In this document: in pieces, positions 1 to 8,349 of the stretch | Position numbering within the stretch: the first letter of the stretch is position 1 | Layout: each line of letters opens with the position of its first letter | Origin: an uncultured Kiritimatiellota bacterium | GTDB lineage: Bacteria; Verrucomicrobiota; Kiritimatiellia; RFP12; UBA1067 | Direction: 5' to 3' | DNA length: 64,000 nucleotides | NCBI GenBank assembly: GCA_934621385.1 | Contig: CAKTUI010000008.1 | Location: forward strand, 3,982 to 67,981 | Notes under the pieces: generated by a model | The model's database searches: none | Told to the model about the DNA's origin: nothing | Seen by the model: the letters and a program-made list of their open reading frames with translations, nothing else | Position numbers and translations under genes: made by a program

Positions 1-1945
1 TGGCATAAAGTTCGTCGTGCGTGCCGCGCTCGATGATCTCGCCGTGGTCCATGACGAGAATGAGATCCGCATCGCGCACGGTCGAAAGGCGATGTGCAAT
101 GGCAAAGACGGTGCGGTTCTTCATGAGGTTGTTGAGCGCATCCTGGACGAGCCGCTCGGTAACCGTGTCAAGCGCACTCGTCGCCTCGTCAAGAATCAGA
201 ATCGGCGGATTGCGCAAAATCGCACGAGCAATGGCGACGCGCTGACGCTCGCCACCCGAGAGGACGAAGCCCTTCTCGCCCGCCATACGAGAATAGCCCT
301 CCGGCTGCGCCATGATGAAGTCGTGGGCGTTCGCCATCTTTGCCGCGGCAACGACCTGCTCGTGCGTGGCGTTCGGCGACCCGTAGCGAATGTTCTCCTC
401 AATCGTATCGTTGAAGAGAATCGTCTCCTGCTGGACGGACCCGACCAACTGGCGCAAGTCGGCGATGCGCATCTCGCGCAGGTCGATGCCGTCCATCGTC
501 ACGCGTCCCGCGCTCGGATCGAAGAAGCGGGCGAGAAGCCCCGAGAGCGTCGTCTTGCCGGAACCCGTGCCACCGACGACAGCCACCGTCTTGCCGCGCC
601 CAATCTCGAATGTCGCGTGCTTGATGGCATCGTGATCAGCCGTCTCATAACGGAACGAGACATCCTCAAACCTGACGGCCTTGTCGAAGGTCGTCTTCGG
701 CGCGGCATCCGCCTTCTCGGGCAGCGTGTCGTTGACATCGAGAATGGACCAGATACGCTGGAGCGAGGCCTGGGCCGTCTCAATCGAGACCTGGAGGTTG
801 GCCATCTGCTTGATGGGCTTGTAGATGAGGAGAAGCGGCGCAAGCATCGGCAGAATGTTGGCCAGCGTCACGTGGGTGGCAAAGCACCAAACGAGAAAGG
901 CACAAATGAGCACGATGCCAATCGTCTCGACCGTCGGGCCGACGAGCAGTCCCCAGCGCGTCGCCCGCATGGTCGTCGAGAAGAGCGTATGGTTCACGCT
1001 CTCGTACTTCTCGTTCTCATAGCGTTCGGTGTTGTAGGCCTTGACCACGCGAACGCACGTCAGAATCTCGTGGAGTCGCCCGCCAACGACAGACGTGCGC
1101 TCCAGCGTCCGACGGCTCCAGCGCCGAATGATCTTACCGAGGCCGATGACCGGAAGCATGAACGCCGGCATACCGATGACAATCACGCCGAGCGTGGGCA
1201 GCATGTGGTTCTCAATCGCAAACCAGATGATGAAGCCGATTGAAACGACAATCTCGAATGGTGCGCGGGCCAATTCGGCAAGCATCCCCTGAATCAGGCT
1301 CTGGACGACCTGCGGGTCGCCCGTTGCGCGGGACATCAGCTGCCCGACATCGATGCGCCCATGGAACTGCATGGACTGCCGCTGAATGTTCTTGAGGATA
1401 TCCACCCGCAGGTCGGCGAGGACATGCGAGGCCGCCCAGGCAAGGCAGTACTGGTTAAGGAAGATCAGTCCCAGTCGCAGGAAGGCAACGAGTGGAATGA
1501 TAACAATTGCCATCAGGAGCAACGCCCCGCCCATGCCACCGTCCTTGTCCTGAAGTTCAATGCCGAGCTTGCGGGCAATCTTCTCGGCCTTCGGGTACCA
1601 ACTCGGCAGTTTTGAGGCCCGGTCGAGCTGCTTGGCAAGGCCGTGCTTCGCCTCCTGCACCACCGGTTTGGTCTCTTCGGGCGCGGCGACCTTCGGTGCG
1701 GACGCGTCCGCCATCTCCCCAGCCGCCTGGCGCTCGAACTGCTCGCGCTCGTTGGCGCTCACCTTCTCAAGGGCGGGCTGAATCGCCTGGTAAAGCGGCA
1801 GGAGCGTCCCGGCCGTCAGGATGCCGCACAGGATGCCGACGACAATCCGGAAGCGGTAGCGCCGCGCATACTTCCACACTCGGCCATAGGCCTCGCGGGC
1901 CGTGTACTCGCGGTCAAAGAATTCCTTCTTGTACGAAATGCTCAT
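1..1945 (-). CDS. ABC transporter, fused permease/ATP-binding exporter (partial, C-terminus off window)
   Basis: Read on the minus strand from ATG at 1945, the frame stays open to the window edge, giving 648 codons without a stop; the gene is cut here, not broken. The N-terminal half holds the membrane helices of a type IV ABC exporter. After the first helix comes an unusual stretch of roughly 90 residues rich in Ala, Glu and Lys before the second helix, probably periplasmic. The C-terminal half is a complete nucleotide-binding domain: Walker A GGTGSGKTT with its Lys at about residue 464, signature LSGGERQ near 562, Walker B ILILDEATSAL near 584, and the H-loop in AHRLST. A homodimeric MsbA-like lipid or drug exporter is likely; the substrate cannot be told from sequence. 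A ribosome binding site (AGAAGGAAG) and an extended -10 precede the start. Confidence 0.93.
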   Translation of the reverse strand, partial: MSISYKKEFFDREYTAREAYGRVWKYARRYRFRIVVGILCGILTAGTLLPLYQAIQPALEKVSANEREQFERQAAGEMADASAPKVAAPEETKPVVQEAKHGLAKQLDRASKLPSWYPKAEKIARKLGIELQDKDGGMGGALLLMAIVIIPLVAFLRLGLIFLNQYCLAWAASHVLADLRVDILKNIQRQSMQFHGRIDVGQLMSRATGDPQVVQSLIQGMLAELARAPFEIVVSIGFIIWFAIENHMLPTLGVIVIGMPAFMLPVIGLGKIIRRWSRRTLERTSVVGGRLHEILTCVRVVKAYNTERYENEKYESVNHTLFSTTMRATRWGLLVGPTVETIGIVLICAFLVWCFATHVTLANILPMLAPLLLIYKPIKQMANLQVSIETAQASLQRIWSILDVNDTLPEKADAAPKTTFDKAVRFEDVSFRYETADHDAIKHATFEIGRGKTVAVVGGTGSGKTTLSGLLARFFDPSAGRVTMDGIDLREMRIADLRQLVGSVQQETILFNDTIEENIRYGSPNATHEQVVAAAKMANAHDFIMAQPEGYSRMAGEKGFVLSGGERQRVAIARAILRNPPILILDEATSALDTVTERLVQDALNNLMKNRTVFAIAHRLSTVRDADLILVMDHGEIIERGTHDELYA

Positions 1946-1971
1946 GTATTTGCTCTTCCTTCTGAAACGGT

Positions 1972-1980
1972 ATTATATCA
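1972..1980 (-). promoter_or_regulatory. Extended -10 promoter of the ABC exporter gene
   Basis: The minus strand reads TGATATAAT, an extended -10, 26 bases before the ATG at 1945. The leader between them contains AGAAGGAAG, so this gene has a normal short leader, unlike several other genes in the window. Confidence 0.6.
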
Positions 1981-1998
1981 AATCGGCAAGACGAGTCC

Positions 1999-3003
1999 TC
2001 AAAGGGCAACGAAACCGAGGTCGGACGGAATCCACCAATCGTGCAGCGACAGTTCGAACGGGAAGACCCGTACGCCATCCGGCGCACAGTTCCGCTTGAA
2101 CGCCTGCGTGAAGAACCGACGCATGAAGATGTCCAGCGTGCGGGCAATCACCTCGTCGGGGAACGCCGCGCCAAAGTGCCGCGCCGCCGCCGCACGAAGA
2201 TCCTTCGTCCCCATCTCATTCACGATGAAGTTCCAGAGGAAGAAGTCGTGCAGCTCGTATGGGCCAATCTTGTCTTCGGTGACCTGTCCCTTGACGAGTT
2301 CGGGCGAAACGGGTGTCGCGATGATGTCGCGAATCGCCTGCGCCGCCTTTCCGGAGCCGTTCTTCTGCGCCCACCAGGCGCAGACCTTGCGCACGACGGT
2401 CTTCGGCACATCCGCGTTGACTCCGAACATGGACATGTGGTCGCCGTTGTAGGTGCACCAGCCGAGGGCGATTTCGCTCAAGTCCCCCGTGCCGACGACG
2501 ATGCCGTTCGTCATGTTCGCCTTGTCCATCAGAATCAGCGTACGCATCCGCGCCTGGGCATTCTCGAACGTGACATCCGGCGTCCGCCCGTCGTGCCCAA
2601 TGTCCCGAAAGTGCTGACGGCACGCACGGACGATGGAAATCGTCTCCAGTCCAAGCCCCAGTCCTTCGCACAGGAGATCCGCATTCCCTTTCGTGCGACC
2701 CGTCGTCCCGAAGCCCGGCATCGTGTAGACGTGGATGCCCTTTCGGTCGAGGTGAAGGCGATCAAACGCCCCGACAGTCACGAGGAGCGCCAGCGCACTG
2801 TCGAGTCCGCCCGAGAGACCGATGACACAGTTGCGGCACGAAATCGCCTTCAGCCGAGCGGCAAGTCCTGCGACCTGCTTGCGATAAACCTCGCCCGGAC
2901 GACAGGGAAACGGCACCACACTGCCGCGCTTCGGCGGCTTGCCGAGGAAGGCGCGGTGGGTTGCAAGCGACCCGTACTTGTCCTTTGATGGTGTCGTCTT
3001 CAT
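1999..3003 (-). CDS. nadE: NAD(+) synthase, synthetase domain only
   Basis: 334 aa. Catalyses ATP-dependent amidation of deamido-NAD to NAD in the cytoplasm. The PP-loop SGGLDS is at residues 64-69, followed by TMPGFGTT, a GTGDLSE motif and GWCTYNGDHMSM, all typical of the synthetase half of the long glutamine-dependent enzymes. The C-terminal segment with EDKIGPYELHDFFL also resembles that long class. The N-terminal glutaminase (CN hydrolase) domain of about 300 residues is absent: only some 45 residues precede the synthetase fold, and the upstream gene is an unrelated epimerase. The protein must therefore use free ammonia or a separate glutaminase. The ATG at 3003 overlaps the stop of the epimerase gene (ATGA), so the two are co-translated. 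Confidence 0.92.
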   Translation of the reverse strand: MKTTPSKDKYGSLATHRAFLGKPPKRGSVVPFPCRPGEVYRKQVAGLAARLKAISCRNCVIGLSGGLDSALALLVTVGAFDRLHLDRKGIHVYTMPGFGTTGRTKGNADLLCEGLGLGLETISIVRACRQHFRDIGHDGRTPDVTFENAQARMRTLILMDKANMTNGIVVGTGDLSEIALGWCTYNGDHMSMFGVNADVPKTVVRKVCAWWAQKNGSGKAAQAIRDIIATPVSPELVKGQVTEDKIGPYELHDFFLWNFIVNEMGTKDLRAAAARHFGAAFPDEVIARTLDIFMRRFFTQAFKRNCAPDGVRVFPFELSLHDWWIPSDLGFVAL

Positions 3004-3917
3004 GATTCGGAAGATGTGTCGGCCGCCGCCTGAATGGCCGCCGTCAATGCATGGCTTTCACCTGGTACGAGCGTTTTGGCCGCGCTCGGCCAGTCCGTCA
3101 CAGGCTCGACGCAGACGAAGTGCTCCCAATCGTCCGCTCCGCAGTCCGCCGGTCGGTTCTCAGGGCCAGGATTCCAGACGACGGCATTGTTGCAGCCGCT
3201 TGCGACGACGGCAATGGCGCGGCGCAGCCCGGGATCCATCAGCGCGAACTCGTGCTTCGGGGTTTCGGGCAGACTGAAAACGTGGTCGGGAGCGATGTCC
3301 ATCTGGAAATCCCCCACCTGAACGGCGGAATCGCCCACACGCGCATCCACGAACGAACAGCCGTCCAGCCCGCGCACCGCCGTCGCACTGCGCTCGCGCA
3401 CCAGCAGGTAGGGATGGAAACCCGCCGAAAACGACAGGGGTTCCGTCCCCGTGTTCTTCGTCGTGAGCTTCAGGTTCAGCTTCATCGAGACGGAAACCTT
3501 CAGCTCAAGGTCAAAGTCGTGCGGCCAAAGCTGACGCGTCTCATCGTCCGCCTTCAGGCCAAGCGTAATCTCGGTCATATCCTCCGAATACACGCTGCCG
3601 CGAACGGAAAAGACGCAGACCCGCGCAAAACCGTGCGTCGGCATTCCGGGCATCGCACGATTCCCGAACTGGGGCCAGCAGACGGGGATTCCCCCATGAA
3701 TGGCCTCGCCCCGGTTGTAGTCGCGCTTCGCCGGGCGGAACAGCACGGGCGAGTGCCCCGTCGGACGGTAGGAGAGGACGTTGCCCCCGAGGAGGGCAAT
3801 CTCCGCCACGCCGTACTTGTTGGAAAGGACGACCTCCGGGTACCCCGCAACACCCTCGTGGAAGACAATGCGCCCAGGCGCACCATACCGCCGGCTCAAC
3901 TCATCAATGTTCATCAT
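3000..3917 (-). CDS. D-hexose-6-phosphate mutarotase / aldose-1-epimerase family
   Basis: 305 aa. Belongs to the YeaD-type glucose-6-phosphate 1-epimerase family, which interconverts anomers of phosphorylated or free hexoses in the cytoplasm. Supporting motifs: HGGIPVCWPQFG, HGFAR, the catalytic His in GFHPYL, VWNPG, and a C-terminal CVEPV bearing the likely catalytic Glu. Length is normal for the family. Two tandem ATGs (3917 and 3914) open the frame. There is no ribosome binding site; instead a strong extended -10 ends six bases upstream, so the message is probably leaderless. The stop overlaps nadE. Exact substrate is uncertain. Confidence 0.88.
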   Translation of the reverse strand: MMNIDELSRRYGAPGRIVFHEGVAGYPEVVLSNKYGVAEIALLGGNVLSYRPTGHSPVLFRPAKRDYNRGEAIHGGIPVCWPQFGNRAMPGMPTHGFARVCVFSVRGSVYSEDMTEITLGLKADDETRQLWPHDFDLELKVSVSMKLNLKLTTKNTGTEPLSFSAGFHPYLLVRERSATAVRGLDGCSFVDARVGDSAVQVGDFQMDIAPDHVFSLPETPKHEFALMDPGLRRAIAVVASGCNNAVVWNPGPENRPADCGADDWEHFVCVEPVTDWPSAAKTLVPGESHALTAAIQAAADTSSES

Positions 3918-3933
3918 GCGGCAATTATACCAT
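3918..3933 (-). promoter_or_regulatory. Extended -10 promoter giving a leaderless epimerase transcript
   Basis: Minus strand TATGGTATAAT (TATAAT at 3924-3929) is followed by only six bases (TGCCGC) before ATG at 3917. Transcription usually begins about seven bases after the -10, which would place +1 on or next to the start codon. No convincing -35 is seen, as is usual for extended -10 promoters. It overlaps the 3' end of the upstream HAD gene. Confidence 0.65.
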
Positions 3934-4512
3934 AATTGGCCAGCCTGCGACGCGTGTCATGTTGGGCGCAAGGGCGAACGATCGGTTCCACGGGCGGTCG
4001 AAGACGAAGATGTGCGTCTGCGTCCAGTCCGCCAGCGCGCGTAACACGAGCGGCGAATCGTCGATGGCCACGTCATATTGCCGCGCCTTCAGTTCCGCCA
4101 GCGACACCGTGCGCGGCTCGCCTGGCGTGTGCTTGTAGGCTCGCCCGTACTTGTCCACGTAGGTGACGGCAAAGTCCCCCAGCCCGACGGACGCAAGCCA
4201 CGCCTCGGTCGCCCCATGGGAAAAGGCGGGACGCCCCGTCACAATGTCCACCGTATGCCCGGCCGCACGGAGGGCCTTCACGCCTTCCACCGCGCCTGGA
4301 GTCGTGGCATACCCCATCAGGCACGCGGGGTCGTGCGAGAGTTCAACAAACCGCGCCATTTCCTCATCCGTCAGGCAAAATGTCTCCTGCAGGTTGAACT
4401 GTTCCATCTGCTCGTAAGGCACGTGCCGACCAAACTCCCGCCCGGCCAATTTCGAAAGTGCCTTCGCCGTCTCGCAGAGCACATCGTCAATATCAACATA
4501 AATCCGCATCAT
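3925..4512 (-). CDS. HAD-superfamily phosphatase, 5'-nucleotidase-like
   Basis: 195 aa from the ATG at 4512. HAD hydrolases use an aspartyl-phosphate intermediate; the N-terminal YVDIDDVLCE supplies motif I (DxD), IVTGRPAF gives the motif II Thr region, and AIDDSPLV near the C-terminus the acidic motif IV. The overall pattern resembles the 5'(3')-deoxyribonucleotidase (NT5C) branch, but substrate is a guess. I chose ATG 4512 because AAGGAG lies eight bases upstream; an alternative in-frame ATG at 4533 overlaps the tonB stop (TGATG) and would add seven residues. It follows tonB in one transcription unit. Confidence 0.8.
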   Translation of the reverse strand: MMRIYVDIDDVLCETAKALSKLAGREFGRHVPYEQMEQFNLQETFCLTDEEMARFVELSHDPACLMGYATTPGAVEGVKALRAAGHTVDIVTGRPAFSHGATEAWLASVGLGDFAVTYVDKYGRAYKHTPGEPRTVSLAELKARQYDVAIDDSPLVLRALADWTQTHIFVFDRPWNRSFALAPNMTRVAGWPIMV

Positions 4513-4532
4513 CCAACATTCTCCTTCACTCA

Positions 4533-5210
4533 TCAATCCTGCAGCCTGAAATCAATCGGAATGCGCCGCCGATCCTGGACGGCGCGGCCATTCGCCTTCG
4601 CCGGACGGAACTCCGCCTCGCGAACCGCCTTCAAGGCCGCCTCGTCCAATTCGACGAACCCGGACGAGACGATGACCTCGGCCGCAACCACGCGTCCGCG
4701 CTCGCTAATTGTCACATCCAACATCACGCGTCCGTGTTCGCCGCGCTTTCGTGCCCCATTCGGATACTTGGGGCGAATGGGAACGCGGGGGCGCGGCGGT
4801 GCGTCAATTCGCGCCTGCTGGGGCGCGGGGGCAGGCGGCGCAACGTCCACCGGCTTGTGCACCACTTCTTCCCGAACCTTCATTTCGGGCAGGGGCTCGC
4901 GCTCCTCGTCCGGGCGCGGCACATCCAGTCCAACGGCCTCGGGTGCCGGCTGGTCAGGAACTTGCATCTCCAGCTCGGGTGGACGCGTCTCGGGGGCTGT
5001 CGACGGTTCAGGCGGCGCAGCATCCGGCAGTGCCGTTGAGACGGGCGCGGCGGAATCCTCCTCCTGCGCAAGCGAGAGCTCCACGCTGGAGAAGTCCAGT
5101 TGCGGGAGTTCCCGTTCGGACGCGGCAAACACAAGAAGGAGACCGACCCCTGAAAACAGTAGCGCATGAAAAAGCGCGGAAAGGAGCAGTGCTACCAGGA
5201 ATTGCTTCAC
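4533..5210 (-). CDS. tonB: TonB-family energy transducer
   Basis: 225 aa. TonB carries proton-motive energy from ExbB/ExbD in the inner membrane to outer-membrane receptors. One N-terminal helix (about residues 5-28) anchors it; a long Pro/Glu/Ala-rich periplasmic spacer follows (to about 135); the C-terminal TonB domain begins at RPKYPNGARKRG and includes GRVMLDVTISERGRV and the FRPAKANG segment. The start is GTG at 5210, overlapping the exbD stop as GTGA. Gene order exbB-exbD-tonB is classical. No TonB-dependent receptor lies in this window. Confidence 0.92.
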   Translation of the reverse strand: MKQFLVALLLSALFHALLFSGVGLLLVFAASERELPQLDFSSVELSLAQEEDSAAPVSTALPDAAPPEPSTAPETRPPELEMQVPDQPAPEAVGLDVPRPDEEREPLPEMKVREEVVHKPVDVAPPAPAPQQARIDAPPRPRVPIRPKYPNGARKRGEHGRVMLDVTISERGRVVAAEVIVSSGFVELDEAALKAVREAEFRPAKANGRAVQDRRRIPIDFRLQD

Positions 5211-5602
5211 GGTTGACGTCCATTCACCTGAAAGCTCACCCTCTCCACGCCAGCCGACTTGAGTTCCGCCAAGAGTTCAATGCCCATCCCGAGGGACGAC
5301 TTGCGGTCCCCCGAAATCAGGACGGGGCAGGAGACGTTCGCGGCAGCGAGTTCGCGCACCTTCCGGACGACCGAATCGCGTGTCGCGGGCACTCCGTTGA
5401 CCTGGAGGGTGTCGTCCGCCGCAATGGTAATGACGATTCGCTCGCCCTTTTCAGGAACGCCGGCCGCCGTGGGCAGGTCGACTTTCAGCCCCCGATGGAC
5501 GGCCATGTCGAAGATGCAGTAGATGAAGAAGACAAGCACCAGGAACATGACGTCCATCAGGCTCGTCATCTCCAACCGCGCACCTCGACGACGACGACCC
5601 AT
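5207..5602 (-). CDS. exbD: Biopolymer transport protein ExbD/TolR
   Basis: 131 aa. A proton-channel partner of ExbB. A basic N-terminus (GRRRRGARLEMTSLMDVMF) leads into one membrane helix at about residues 14-34, then a small periplasmic domain with ADDTLQVNGVPA and the conserved basic-rich ISGDRKSS stretch. The Asp of SLMDVMF at the helix start is the usual proton-carrying residue. The start ATG at 5602 directly abuts the exbB stop, and the end overlaps tonB, so the three are translated as a unit. Confidence 0.92.
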   Translation of the reverse strand: MGRRRRGARLEMTSLMDVMFLVLVFFIYCIFDMAVHRGLKVDLPTAAGVPEKGERIVITIAADDTLQVNGVPATRDSVVRKVRELAAANVSCPVLISGDRKSSLGMGIELLAELKSAGVERVSFQVNGRQP

Positions 5603-5968
5603 TCAGTCCTCGCTCATGCCGTCCAGCACGTTGTAGGGGAAGAGGAGAATCAGGGAGGCGATGAGACCGGCCGCCGTCGTAATCAGGGCCTCGCCGATGC
5701 CTGCCGTCGCAGACAGTGGATTCGTCACCCCATCCGCCACACTCAGGCTTCCAAATGTCTGCATAATTCCCGTCACTGTACCCAAAATGCCCAACATCGG
5801 CTCCGCCGTAATGATTGTCGAGACAATCCCGAGCCCCCGGCGCAGGCGCCGTCCACGACGGAACTCAAGGGCCTTCCAGATGAGAATCGCCAGCCCGAGG
5901 ACGGAAAGCCCCAGAATCGGCCACATGACGGGGCCACCCTTCAAAAATGTCTGAACCAGTTCTTTCAT
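5603..5968 (-). CDS. exbB: MotA/TolQ/ExbB proton channel family protein (short)
   Basis: 121 aa from ATG at 5968. It has an N-terminal helix (GGPVMWPILGLSVLGLAILI), then the family core EPMLGILGTVTGIMQTF and GIGEALITTAAGLIASLIL, which contain the two conserved helices lining the channel. Typical ExbB proteins are about 210-240 aa; here the cytoplasmic loop after the first helix is almost gone, so this is a minimal version. No ribosome binding site is visible; an extended -10 ends 16 bases upstream. It opens the exbB-exbD-tonB-HAD unit. Confidence 0.88.
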   Translation of the reverse strand: MKELVQTFLKGGPVMWPILGLSVLGLAILIWKALEFRRGRRLRRGLGIVSTIITAEPMLGILGTVTGIMQTFGSLSVADGVTNPLSATAGIGEALITTAAGLIASLILLFPYNVLDGMSED

Positions 5969-5984
5969 GGTGAAATCGGCGCAT

Positions 5985-5994
5985 ATTATACCAA
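5985..5994 (-). promoter_or_regulatory. Extended -10 promoter of the exbB-exbD-tonB unit
   Basis: Minus strand TTTGGTATAAT with TATAAT at 5985-5990, 16 bases before the exbB ATG. The predicted leader is under ten bases and has no Shine-Dalgarno sequence. Confidence 0.55.
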
Positions 5995-6076
5995 ATGCAC
6001 CCGCCCCCTGCGGCACTTTCACCGTCAGAACCAGTCGACATTCGTCCGAGCGGCCTTCCGCCCAACGACAACTATC

Positions 6077-7894
6077 CTACGGAGTTTCCCGAATGAGAAT
6101 CGCACATGTGCGCCCAAAATGAACCTCTTTTGCTTCTTCGCCTTTCTGCCCCGACACCCACAGTTCGTCCAGAACCAGCGTCCATCCAGGGCGAAGCTCA
6201 ACTTGCGCATCCTCCGACTTCAACTTAAAGGTCACCGTCTCGTCAAGTACACCATTCCAGTCAACCGTCTTGAAGATGCGCACGATAGAGTCGGTGACAT
6301 CCACCGGCCTGGGGAAACCTGCGACCGAACTGACGGGCACCGTCAGAAACCACCGGTCGCCCTTTCGCACGCATGTCAGGGACAGGCCGTCAAGCAAGCA
6401 CAACCGCGAAGCCCCGGCGATCGGGAACTCCCGAGGCGCGGAGAACCAGGCCTTCTCACAGGGCATATAAAGTCCGCGCTTTGGCGCATTCTTGCAGTGA
6501 GGGCTAATCCCAAACGCCGAGAACAGGTCCCCTTTCGCATATCCCTGCGTACGGCACACCTCTGCCGCGGCATTCAGCACCTCCTCCGCAAACGCTGGAC
6601 GATGCCAAATGTGCGGTTTCATCCGCGACCCATTATCAAACCAACTGTCCGAATCGCGCCCCCAACCAACGCGAGGGCTGAGATAGGTCAACGACCCGAC
6701 GATAATTTCCGCGTCCTGTGGCGCAATCTTGACATCCGGATTGAGCGCCAACTTGCCGTCCTTGATAAGTCCATTGCGCTCCAGGGCCGACCGGAGCCGA
6801 TATTCCTGGTTGAAAATGGGAATGTCGACAATATTCAGAGGCGAGACCGTAAACACCAGCCCCGCGAGGGCGATGAACACGAATAGCCGACGCGGATGGT
6901 GATTCAGTGCCGCGAGAACAAGTGCTACGAGTCCAATCAGCAAGGCGACCATCCCGAGAACGCGCGGGGTCGTCATACCATAGGCCCGATAGCGGATGAC
7001 GACGCCCACAATCTGGGCAATGACGACGGGGAGTATCAAGGCCCAGCCCCATCGGACGACGAACCGGAAGAACCGCTGGGTCGAATCGCGGAGCGTCAAC
7101 CAGAAGAAAATGTAGACGAGCAGCGCCACCGACCCGAACCAATTCAACTTTCCGCTTGGCATCGACCACGCCTGAACGATGCGCCCCAAATAAATGTAGA
7201 GGATTGCCAGCAAAATGAGTGATGCCGGCAAAAACAACCAAAAGAGTGCTCGCGCCGCGCGCTGCGACTCATGCGAGCCTTCTTCGTCATCTCCCCCCTT
7301 TGGGAGGAATGCGAGGAAGGAAATCGTCGTGGCAAGCGGATAGACAAGCCCCGCGACATCACCCGTAAGGGACAAGTCAACCGATGTCACGAGTTGGTCA
7401 AACGCGAAAATGCACAGGAAAAAGCTCAAGGTCAGGAGCGTGGCACTTCCGACCGAACCGATTGCCGTAAACACCACACGCAGGAAGAGCGAGGGCTGAG
7501 ACGAAATGCAGTACAGCACCGCAATGTACGAGGCGAGCATCGAAATGATGGAACCGATGTAGAGCATCATCCACAGGCAATAACGCGGCGAATCCTCCCC
7601 GATGGAGAACCAGAACCAGCAACCGAGGGAACCGACGGCCAGCGTCACAAGGGCAACCGGCAACTGACGAATCGAGACCTTGCGCCATTCGAGCAGGAGC
7701 TGTGTGAAGACACCTGCCAAGGCTCCCCAGTAAATGCCACAAACGAGCCGAATCCCCACCGTGTCATCGACAACGTCATGATTCATCAGAACGAAGAGCA
7801 CGGACACGACCAAGGCGCAGACATAGGCACTTCCGAATCGACGGAAGCCTTCCCAAAGCCGCGTCAAAAGTTTCACAAAAAACGCCTTAACCAT
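6077..7894 (-). CDS. DUF4153-type polytopic membrane protein
   Basis: 605 aa from ATG at 7894. Twelve or so hydrophobic helices fill roughly residues 15-375, ending with the segment RYRAYGMTTPRVLGMV, which matches the (R/Y)Y-x-YG-xTxxR pattern of DUF4153 membrane proteins. The last 230 residues form a soluble domain with several Cys (PHCKNAP, YMPCEKAW) and beta-rich sequence. Function is unknown. The frame extends 21 codons further upstream, but AAAGGAG lies just before ATG 7894, which I chose. A strong sigma70 promoter lies about 75 bases upstream. Confidence 0.85.
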   Translation of the reverse strand: MVKAFFVKLLTRLWEGFRRFGSAYVCALVVSVLFVLMNHDVVDDTVGIRLVCGIYWGALAGVFTQLLLEWRKVSIRQLPVALVTLAVGSLGCWFWFSIGEDSPRYCLWMMLYIGSIISMLASYIAVLYCISSQPSLFLRVVFTAIGSVGSATLLTLSFFLCIFAFDQLVTSVDLSLTGDVAGLVYPLATTISFLAFLPKGGDDEEGSHESQRAARALFWLFLPASLILLAILYIYLGRIVQAWSMPSGKLNWFGSVALLVYIFFWLTLRDSTQRFFRFVVRWGWALILPVVIAQIVGVVIRYRAYGMTTPRVLGMVALLIGLVALVLAALNHHPRRLFVFIALAGLVFTVSPLNIVDIPIFNQEYRLRSALERNGLIKDGKLALNPDVKIAPQDAEIIVGSLTYLSPRVGWGRDSDSWFDNGSRMKPHIWHRPAFAEEVLNAAAEVCRTQGYAKGDLFSAFGISPHCKNAPKRGLYMPCEKAWFSAPREFPIAGASRLCLLDGLSLTCVRKGDRWFLTVPVSSVAGFPRPVDVTDSIVRIFKTVDWNGVLDETVTFKLKSEDAQVELRPGWTLVLDELWVSGQKGEEAKEVHFGRTCAILIRETP

Positions 7895-7967
7895 ACGAAA
7901 TCTCCTTTCTCCAAAGCACACAACCACAAGACACCTCCGACAGAAGCACCCCGCCAAAGCGACTCAC

Positions 7968-7997
7968 ATTGTATCAAATGCCCCGTCCACCTGTCAA
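7968..7997 (-). promoter_or_regulatory. Sigma70 promoter of the DUF4153 gene
   Basis: Minus strand: TTGACA (7992-7997), an 18-bp spacer, and an extended -10 TGATACAAT (TACAAT at 7968-7973). It predicts a leader of about 70 bases before ATG 7894, with AAAGGAG at its end. Confidence 0.65.
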
Positions 7998-8070
7998 AGC
8001 GGGCGGACGGAGGCTACCATAATAGAGGAATCACGGCGAACCGATGGACACCCCCTCACGAGGTCTCACA

Positions 8071-8134
8071 AAAATGAAGCTGTTCTCTCGATCGGGAGAA
8101 GCTGTTCTCCGAGCCGAGAGAACAGCTTCATTTT
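8071..8134. repeat. Nested inverted repeat, possible terminator
   Basis: A 20-bp arm at 8071-8090 is matched exactly, in reverse complement, at 8115-8134. The 24-bp centre holds a second hairpin (ggagaa-gctg-ttctcc, 8095-8110) made from the same sequence, so the motif GAAGCTGTTCTC occurs twice directly and once inverted. On the minus strand the structure ends in TTCATTTTTG, so it could terminate leftward transcripts from the RhuM gene. It could also be a small mobile palindromic element. Confidence 0.6.
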
Positions 8135-8202
8135 CCTCGGAGATGCGCTTCTCTCAGCCACCCGCCCAAAACCGCCGCGCCTGAGCCTACGCAACCAAAT
8201 TG

Positions 8203-8335
8203 TCAATGCGGGCGAACAGAGGTCATGTTCCAGCCGCCGACCTTCCACGCGAACGGACGCGTGGGATGCTCAACCGTCAGCACCTTCCTTTCGTCCAGGA
8301 GAAATGTAAAGAAATTGTCCGAGAGGAAATCCGGT
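8203..8335 (-). pseudogene. Detached 3' end of a GH2 glycosidase gene
   Basis: The minus strand encodes 43 residues in one frame (beginning PDFLSDNFF, with RKVLTVEHPT and FAWKVGGWN, ending in a TGA at 8203-8205). They match the last residues of the intact GH2 enzyme encoded at 9937-12507 (FFSDNYFALLPGERKVLTVE and onward), including the stop. The DNA is clearly homologous but diverged. No start codon or upstream domain is present: it is a displaced tail on the far side of the RhuM gene, in the same orientation as the intact copy. Confidence 0.85.
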
Positions 8336-8349
8336 TGTATGTATTTTAC

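Noticed and set aside
4709..6886. 725-codon open frame on the plus strand
   Set aside because: Antisense to tonB, exbD, exbB and the DUF4153 gene; no domain, and the sense genes are secure.
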